38,421 nt of DNA from assembly GCA_024280855.1 (NCBI GenBank), contig JAJRPG010000070.1, forward strand, positions 1 to 38,421, read 5' to 3'. The position numbers and the translations under genes were made by a program. This document shows positions 33,744 through 38,421 of the stretch, in pieces (the stretch's first letter is position 1; each line of letters starts with the position of its first letter). The notes under the pieces were generated by a model, which ran no database searches, was not told where the DNA came from, and saw only the letters and a list, made by a program, of their open reading frames with translations. Source of the stretch: Planctomycetota bacterium (GTDB taxonomy: Bacteria > Planctomycetota > Phycisphaerae > UBA1845).

Positions 33744-34265
33744 CTATTTACTTAATCGTTCAACTCTTGCAACCGTCCAGCGGTCATATGGCGCGTCGCC
33801 CGTCATGAATATTGACACGATCCACCAAAGCGGGCCGATCATCGAAATCAACGCAGGCCCCCACAACCAAATAGGAAACGATTCGTTTTCGCTATAAAAT
33901 GCCTGCTGGGCCATCGTGTGGCCAAGCTCCCACGGTACAAATTTTATGGCATTTCGAATGAAGGCGCGTGGGAAGGTAAGTCTTTCACCCGAACGATTTC
34001 GTACCCGTAATTTAGCTACGCGCTTACCCACCGATGCTTGCCAATGTGAACTTTCGCAAAGCGCGAAGTATAATGTAAAGGGCAAAGTGGCTACCAAAAA
34101 ACCGACCGCTTGCGCAATCCATGGCCCCGAAAAACGAGAGGGTTTACTGTCCGTAGCCGTCATCACGATTAAGAAAATCAGGCCACCCCACATGGCGAAC
34201 AGTATCCAGTCTATAGCGAATGCTAAGACACGACGGACGAAGTTAGATCGAGTGTCGAAAATAAT
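33744..34265 (-). CDS. RDD-family membrane protein
   Basis: About 173 residues. The N-terminal part reads SNFVRRVLAFAIDWILFAMWGGLIFLI, containing the Arg and Asp pair that names the RDD family in its first helix. Two further hydrophobic segments follow (IAQAVGFLVATLPFTLYFALC and FPIWLWGPALISMIGPLWWIVSIFM), with a 'SVGKRVAKLRVRNRSGERLTFPRAFIRN' loop typical of RDD proteins. The first ATG (34193) would cut into the first helix, and upstream to the stop there is no ATG, GTG or TTG. An ATT at 34265 or 34262 behind GGGAG could serve, or the start may be damaged. Its 3' 270 bases recur at 38151-38421. Function unknown; the family is often linked to transport or membrane stress. Confidence 0.75.
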   Translation of the reverse strand: MIFDTRSNFVRRVLAFAIDWILFAMWGGLIFLIVMTATDSKPSRFSGPWIAQAVGFLVATLPFTLYFALCESSHWQASVGKRVAKLRVRNRSGERLTFPRAFIRNAIKFVPWELGHTMAQQAFYSENESFPIWLWGPALISMIGPLWWIVSIFMTGDAPYDRWTVARVERLSK

Positions 34266-34291
34266 GCTCCCGGAAAAATACGATCACAAAT

Positions 34292-34486
34292 CTATTCACT
34301 TTCTGGAGATTTTATAGTAGCTACCGTCAGGAAGAAAACAACACCGAAGACGAAGCTTGCCACTGAAAACCGCAGCAGTTTGCCGGCCCATGTCCTTCTT
34401 TTTGGACCTGGGGGAGTCGGTGATACAATTCCAATAACATGCTCGCGGTGTTCTATGACGGCGGGTGGCGGGCGGGTGGGTGGCAT
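34292..34486 (-). CDS. small single-span membrane protein, N-terminus provided by a repeat edge
   Basis: A frame of 64 codons. Residues 22-36 (SPTPPGPKRRTWAGK) are polar and basic and the rest is one membrane helix (LLRFSVASFVFGVVFFLTVATI) with an acidic end. The only ATG before the motif lies in the edge of the R1 repeat (34478-34490), so the natural start may have been replaced when R1 inserted. It precedes the RDD gene by about 26 bases on the same strand and may share its transcript. A 28-base copy of its codons for PTPPGPKRRT lies in inverse orientation at 34809-34836. Confidence 0.45.
   Translation of the reverse strand: MPPTRPPPAVIEHREHVIGIVSPTPPGPKRRTWAGKLLRFSVASFVFGVVFFLTVATIKSPESE
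34392..34419. repeat. 28-bp inverted repeat, arm 1
   Basis: The 28 bases, running through CTTTTTGGACCTGGGGG, are exactly complementary to 34809-34836, about 390 bases away. Arm 1 lies within the small membrane-protein gene, so arm 2 looks like an inverted fragment of that gene or of a close paralog. Confidence 0.7.
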
Positions 34487-34669
34487 GCTCAAGCCTCTAG
34501 GCGCGAGCATGTTTGACTTCCGAATAACCATGCCCGCGCTACGCTTGGGCATGCCACACCGTCGTCATTCCCACAAAGGTGGGAATCCAGCATCCGAAGC
34601 TGGTTGCAAAGACTGGATACCCGCCTTCGCGGGTATGACGATGTGGTTAGCCAAGTAGGGCACGGCTAT
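34478..34669. repeat. dispersed composite palindromic repeat R1, copy B
   Basis: 192 bases nearly identical to 33252-33444, in the same orientation, beginning GGGTGGCATGCTCAAGCC and ending CACGGCTAT. The copy contains the same two foldbacks, including ATTCCC-N8-GGGAAT. Unlike copy A it is followed not by the MITE interior but by a duplicate of the cysteine synthase 3' end. Confidence 0.75.
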
Positions 34670-34775
34670 ATCTAAAATCCCTTGGCTATCGGAATGTGCG
34701 CAGCCTTAAAGGCGGGATTGGAGAGTGGGTAAGGAAGGGGTTTGATACGACGGCGGGCTAGCGGTTGATGCATTA
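34665..34775 (+). pseudogene. displaced copy of the cysteine synthase-rhodanese 3' end
   Basis: These 111 bases match 31560-31670 with only a handful of differences. They encode the last residues of the rhodanese domain (from LGYRNVRSLKGGIGEWVRKGF), including a stop at the same place, and some 3' flank. No upstream coding sequence accompanies them. The left junction is at GCTATAT, a short homology shared with the end of R1. Confidence 0.8.
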
Positions 34776-34808
34776 GCTCGTAGGGGTGTGACGAAGACGC
34801 TTGATCAT

Positions 34809-34836
34809 CGACTCCCCCAGGTCCAAAAAGAAGGAC
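34809..34836. repeat. 28-bp inverted repeat, arm 2
   Basis: Exact reverse complement of 34392-34419. In one plus-strand frame it reads TPPGPKRRTW, matching the small membrane protein, then diverges to TTWQNAEFR and a stop, so it is a fragment of a related gene. Confidence 0.7.
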
Positions 34837-35056
34837 TTGGACCACTTGGCAAAACGCTGAGTTCCGATAATGAACCCCCCCCCAGGCCTAATCGATGGCC
34901 GAGAAACGTCTTCCCTGATCCAGTTGAAATTTCTTGGCTTAGACTACCATCTCGGATATAATTCAACACTTATTACTATGCATAATGCAAACGAAGCGTA
35001 TACCGTCGCTCATAGCTTAATCGGCTACAAGTTGATGGAGAGAGCGAAAGGTGATT
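34837..35056. promoter_or_regulatory. leader region of the LamG-like gene with promoter at 34934-34962
   Basis: A -35 TTGGCT (34934-34939), 17-base spacer and perfect -10 TATAAT (34957-34962) precede the gene at 35057 by about 95 bases. A run of nine C residues lies at 34875-34883, outside any gene I accept. The rest of the region shows nothing I can name. Confidence 0.6.
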
Positions 35057-36478
35057 ATGGCACGACAATGGTTGGTTTTTGCATGCTTGGTGACGCAGGC
35101 GTTTGGGGTGGTGCGTGTCCACGCGAACTCCGTCGTTGGCCCGCACAGCACGAATCACGTCCAATTATCTGCTTTCGGTGACATCGCAGATCTTCCCAAC
35201 CTCGCAGACTGTCTGGCAGGCCCCGGAGCTTTGCCCGCACCATCAGGCATGTTGACCGCGCAACAGTGTCTTGATCTTTTCGACTTCAATAACGACAACG
35301 ATGTGGACTTAGACGATTCCGCTGTGTGGCTGCAAGTTGTCCAAGCTTGCACCCCAGAGTTTCAAGATTGCGCAACGGGCGATTGCCTGAACGAATTAGC
35401 CTGTGTTGGAAATGGCAATTGCTCTGATAGCGCATGCGCCTGTGACGACGGTTGGATCGGTGGTCGATGTTCGATTAGCTGCGACGGAGGCGATGGAATG
35501 GAGGCGTGTCTGCTCACTGGCTCAATCTGTGGTGGTCATGGCTTTTGCCCTTGCGACAATCCTGTCAATGACCTTTTCGGACAATCCGTTCAATGCTGTC
35601 GATGCCAATGCTTTGATGTGTACGCTGGCTGGCCATATGTGGGCAGCAGTTGTGAATGTGGCGGATCAGGCGCACATTTCGGTGACGTCCCTGACTCCTC
35701 AGTGGAGTTTCAGCCTTCTTATGCAATCAACCCCATTAGCTTAGCATGCTCGGTCGGACCTCATGACATCACATGGACAGGAGCCTACGGACGAAGTTTC
35801 GAGATTTGGTTCAGGTTAGCCACTTATAACCAGACATTGCTAACAAAGTATGGATGCCCTCAGGCTACTACAACCGCATGTTCCCCATCGAGCAAATCTG
35901 CGAATTGGGTGATAAGCGTCGGAAATGCTATCGGCTCGGATAACGGGCGGACCATTCGGTTCGGATCCGGCACTAACTGGGTGTCCAGCCAACCGGTAGA
36001 TCATGTGCCGAATCAATGGCACCACGTGGCCGTCGTTGTACAAGACCAACCTGGCATGAACAATACCGAAGTGTACATATATATCGATGGCGAATTGGAC
36101 ACAAGCAATACGGAGTGGCAGACAGTTTCTCGGCCGAATTGCGGCCCTATCATCATCGGAAGATTCGATGACCCGATCACCCCATCAACTAACTTAGTCG
36201 GAGACATCGCAGAGGTGCGGATGTGGGATCACGCCCGCACAAGTGTACAAATCGTTGACAATATGCATAACAAAATCACCGACCCGATCGAGTTGAGCAA
36301 GTTGCTTCTGTACGTCAAGTTCGACGAGCAAAACACGAACCCGCAAACTGCCCCAGTTGACTCTTCTGATTGGAATCTTCCCGGCGTTCTCATTGGCGAC
36401 GTGGAATATGAAATCCTTTCACCCGTATTTGACCCCAACGACCCCAGCACACAAACGTGTCAACAACCAACACCATGA
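35057..36478 (+). CDS. secreted protein with dockerin-like, EGF-like and LamG-like domains
   Basis: A 473-residue exported protein. Residues 1-24 are a signal peptide (MARQWLVFACLVTQAFGVV). A dockerin-like Asn/Asp motif (DLFDFNNDNDVDLDDSAVW) follows near residue 75. Cys-rich sequence with an EGF-like piece (CACDDGWIGGRCSISC) covers about 110-200. From about 215 to 450 is a concanavalin-like/LamG fold: RSFEIWFRLATYNQTLL, NQWHHVAVVVQDQPG, YIYIDGELDTS and VGDIAEVRMWDHARTS, the classic signatures of LamG carbohydrate- or protein-binding domains. It has no IPTL tail or lipobox. The ATG at 35057 has GGTG upstream and starts the signal peptide. A promoter is visible at 34934-34962. Ligand unknown. 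Confidence 0.8.
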   Translation: MARQWLVFACLVTQAFGVVRVHANSVVGPHSTNHVQLSAFGDIADLPNLADCLAGPGALPAPSGMLTAQQCLDLFDFNNDNDVDLDDSAVWLQVVQACTPEFQDCATGDCLNELACVGNGNCSDSACACDDGWIGGRCSISCDGGDGMEACLLTGSICGGHGFCPCDNPVNDLFGQSVQCCRCQCFDVYAGWPYVGSSCECGGSGAHFGDVPDSSVEFQPSYAINPISLACSVGPHDITWTGAYGRSFEIWFRLATYNQTLLTKYGCPQATTTACSPSSKSANWVISVGNAIGSDNGRTIRFGSGTNWVSSQPVDHVPNQWHHVAVVVQDQPGMNNTEVYIYIDGELDTSNTEWQTVSRPNCGPIIIGRFDDPITPSTNLVGDIAEVRMWDHARTSVQIVDNMHNKITDPIELSKLLLYVKFDEQNTNPQTAPVDSSDWNLPGVLIGDVEYEILSPVFDPNDPSTQTCQQPTP

Positions 36479-36517
36479 GCTACTTTGGCCGGGGGGCCAT
36501 GTCCCCTGTTTCCCCTG

Positions 36518-36660
36518 TTGCCTGAAAATCAATCCGATGCCTGTTATGTCAATCTTTTCGCTGAACGGCGATTGGGGTCTTCTTGTTGAAACCTAACATC
36601 GTTTAGACCTGCCAGCGTTTTAGGCGCTCGTAATCGGCAGGCAATAGCCGTACCCTACCT
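36518..36660. repeat. second copy of the MITE-like element interior
   Basis: Matches the interior and right end of 33424-33599, from TTGCCTG then AAAATCAATCCGATGCC through GGCAGGCAATAGCCGTACCCTACCT. The left inverted end is missing. It lies in the 280-base gap before the FG-GAP/IPTL gene, as in copy A where it lies before the stranded tail. Confidence 0.7.
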
Positions 36661-36758
36661 CTTTAATTACTTCTGGATATTTCTCTTGGAATTGTGTAGG
36701 ATGGCTCATTCATGCTTCTATGATTGTAGGCCGTTTCGGTTCGAAAGGTGAAGAAGAA

Positions 36759-38129
36759 ATGTCATTTCGTAAGTTTGTAGCTGTAGTTCTTGTATTGGCT
36801 GTTGTTGCTTTTATATCGAGTGCGCAGGCATTGGCTCAGTGCGATATGGGGCAAAAGTTGGTGGCTTCCGACGCTTCAGGCAATGACCAATTTGGTCATG
36901 CCATTTCCATAAGTGGAAATGTAGCCATGGTTGGTGCATTCAACCAAGATGGATGTTTGGGTAGCAATTGCGGGGCGGTATATGTGTACAATTTCGATGG
37001 AAACAATTGGCTTGAAGTGCAGACATTGAAGGCCCTGGATGCGGCGTCTGGAGATAGTTTCGGACGATCCGTTTCTGTGGATGGCGACAGAGCTGTAATA
37101 GGTGCGCGCTTGGATGATTGTACTGCAGGAATAATTGATTGTGGTTCAGCCTATGTGTTTCAGTTTAATGGCACGACGTGGGAGCAGGAACAAAAACTAA
37201 CTGCCTCCGATGCTGAATCGGGGGACTTTTTTGGGGCTTCTATTTCCATGTCTGGAGATACAATTGTCGTCGGCGCTCGAGCTAAGGATTGTATGGCCGT
37301 TGCCAATTGTGGAGCGGCTTATGTTTTTCGTTTTAACGGTACAACTTGGATTGAAGAGCAAAAGCTTACCGCTCCTGATGCGGCGGCGGGCGACGAGTTT
37401 GGGCGAAGTGTTTCCACAACCGGAGGTGTCACTGTTGTCAGCTCATTTAACGATGATTGCGTAGGGCCAGGCACTAATTGCGGGTCGGCTTATGTATACC
37501 GATTCAACGGTGCCATGTGGAGCTTGGATCAAAAGCTTATAGCCTCTGACGCTGCGGATGGTGACGGTTTTGGACAGTCTGTTTCTATGGGCGGAGATGC
37601 AATTGTGGTGGGGGCAATTCTACGAAATTGCAATGCTGGTGGCGGTCGTTGTGGGGCTGCTTATGTTTTCAATTTCAATGGTGTAAATTGGATGCAACAG
37701 CAAATTCTTACACCGGCAGATGCGATTGGAGGCGACAAATTTGGACACGCCGTGTCGTTGAGTGGAAACGCGATGGTTATTGGTGCGTTTGAAAGTGATT
37801 GCGGTGCGGATATAGACTGTGGTTCAGCCTATGTATTCAGGTTTAACGGTGCCAATTGGGTCGAGCAGCAAAAGCTTTTTGCTTCCGACGCGGCATCGAT
37901 GGACAAGTTTGGGTTTTCTGTTTCCATAAGTGGAGATGCAGTTGTAGTGGGGGCGCGACTAGCTGATTGCGGCGCTATTGCAAACTGTGGCTCAGCGTAT
38001 GCGTTTCGCTGTTTGAATAACATAGCCCCCGTGCCCACACTTTCGGCATGGGGGGGAGTTACTATGGTTTTACTCACGCTGACTGTGGGGTCGTTGTTGT
38101 GGTCAAAACGCCGCGCTGCGATTATGTGA
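36759..38129 (+). CDS. FG-GAP beta-propeller protein with IPTL-CTERM sorting signal
   Basis: A 456-residue exported protein. After the signal peptide (FVAVVLVLAVVAFISSAQALA) it has seven repeats of about 55 residues with 'QKL.ASDA..GD.FG.SVS.SGD..VVGA', a full seven-bladed propeller. Each blade has a Cys pair placed 'C.....CG.AYVF' (for example DCTAGIIDCGSAYVF and DCMAVANCGAAYVF), so each could close a disulfide loop. The C-terminus is a complete IPTL-type tail: PVPTLSAWGGV, hydrophobic MVLLTLTVGSLLW, basic SKRRAAIM. It is a likely substrate of the exosortase at 6790-7443. The ATG at 36759 has AGGTG upstream; the longer in-frame start is unsupported. Its tail is repeated at 33599-33730. Confidence 0.88.
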   Translation: MSFRKFVAVVLVLAVVAFISSAQALAQCDMGQKLVASDASGNDQFGHAISISGNVAMVGAFNQDGCLGSNCGAVYVYNFDGNNWLEVQTLKALDAASGDSFGRSVSVDGDRAVIGARLDDCTAGIIDCGSAYVFQFNGTTWEQEQKLTASDAESGDFFGASISMSGDTIVVGARAKDCMAVANCGAAYVFRFNGTTWIEEQKLTAPDAAAGDEFGRSVSTTGGVTVVSSFNDDCVGPGTNCGSAYVYRFNGAMWSLDQKLIASDAADGDGFGQSVSMGGDAIVVGAILRNCNAGGGRCGAAYVFNFNGVNWMQQQILTPADAIGGDKFGHAVSLSGNAMVIGAFESDCGADIDCGSAYVFRFNGANWVEQQKLFASDAASMDKFGFSVSISGDAVVVGARLADCGAIANCGSAYAFRCLNNIAPVPTLSAWGGVTMVLLTLTVGSLLWSKRRAAIM

Positions 38130-38150
38130 TTGATATGATGCCCTACCGGG

Positions 38151-38421
38151 CTATTTACTTAATCGTTCAACTCTTGCATCCGTCCAGCGGTCATATGGCG
38201 CGTCGCCCGTCATGAATATTGACACGGCCCACCAAAGCGGGCCGATCATCGAAATCAACGCAGGCCCCCACAACCAAATAGGAAACGCTTCGTTTTCGCT
38301 ATAAAATGCCTGCTGGGCCATCGTGTGGCCAAGCTCCCACGGTACAAATTTTATGGCATTTCGAATGAAGGCGCGTGGGAAGGTAAGTCTTTCACCCGAA
38401 CGATTTCGTACCTGTAATTTA
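38151..38421 (-). CDS. second copy of the RDD-family membrane protein (partial)
   Basis: The C-terminal 90 residues of an RDD protein almost identical to the one at 33744-34265, running off the window edge. Differences include Ala for Ile in the last helix (LWWAV instead of LWWIV) and Asp for Val near the end (RWTDARVERLSK). It follows the IPTL gene by 21 bases on the opposite strand. The intact start is outside the window, so this may be the undamaged copy. Confidence 0.8.
   Translation of the reverse strand, partial: KLQVRNRSGERLTFPRAFIRNAIKFVPWELGHTMAQQAFYSENEAFPIWLWGPALISMIGPLWWAVSIFMTGDAPYDRWTDARVERLSK

Noticed and set aside
34870-35181. Open frame beginning at a run of nine C residues, considered as a phase-variable gene
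   Set aside because: No recognisable product, no ribosome binding site, and its end overlaps the signal peptide of the LamG-like gene, which has a good promoter.

Overview
The window looks like a chromosomal segment of a Planctomycetota bacterium, probably Phycisphaerae-like. This is inferred from gene content; no rRNA or other decisive marker is present. The signs are several large secreted proteins with FG-GAP repeats, DUF4215-type Cys-rich repeats and dockerin-like Asp/Asn repeats, an exosortase H system with IPTL-CTERM-type substrates, a cytochrome b-cytochrome c fusion, and a bacterial GlnRS. I see no tRNA, rRNA or CRISPR array.

Layout. 1-3.6 kb: the end of a PQQ-type beta-propeller protein, glnS, a cobalamin/siderophore-type binding protein and a receiver-like protein. 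3.7-10.1 kb, all on the minus strand: a secreted dockerin-like protein, an exosortase (xrtH-like) translationally coupled to a membrane partner, an IPTL-CTERM protein, a membrane protein resembling the N-terminal half of Lnt, and a small LuxR-type regulator. 10.7-15.9 kb: a cytochrome b/dihaem c fusion, a secreted DUF1579-like protein, an MFS-like transporter, and lexA preceded by an overlapping ORF behind a promoter with a GTTC-N7-GTTC direct repeat. 16.3-27.0 kb: three minus-strand secreted proteins (two seven-repeat FG-GAP proteins and an M43 metalloprotease) that share one C-terminal module, interrupted by a plus-strand Asp-rich lipoprotein. 27.2-31.7 kb: sulfur assimilation (NirA-type sulfite/nitrite reductase, an unknown partner, and a divergent cysteine synthase-rhodanese fusion). 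31.8-33.2 kb: an unknown protein and an HNH-type nuclease. 33.2 kb to the end: a rearranged region with dispersed repeats, a MITE-like element, gene fragments, two RDD-protein copies, a LamG-like secreted protein and a second IPTL-CTERM FG-GAP protein.

How the genes fit together. The exosortase at 6.8-7.4 kb is the likely processing enzyme for the two IPTL-CTERM proteins (7.7-8.5 kb and 36.8-38.1 kb), and a third, stranded copy of the same tail lies at 33.6 kb. The sulfite reductase and the cysteine synthase would take sulfite to sulfide to cysteine.

The most notable observations are a cytochrome b that keeps the heme bL histidines but lacks both heme bH histidines; a lexA operator of the alphaproteobacterial direct-repeat type at the predicted transcription start, with an extra overlapping ORF behind a strong ribosome binding site; a conserved 5' element about 118 nt upstream of two paralogous FG-GAP genes; and a duplication in which one copy lost the whole FG-GAP gene body but kept an open sorting-signal tail.
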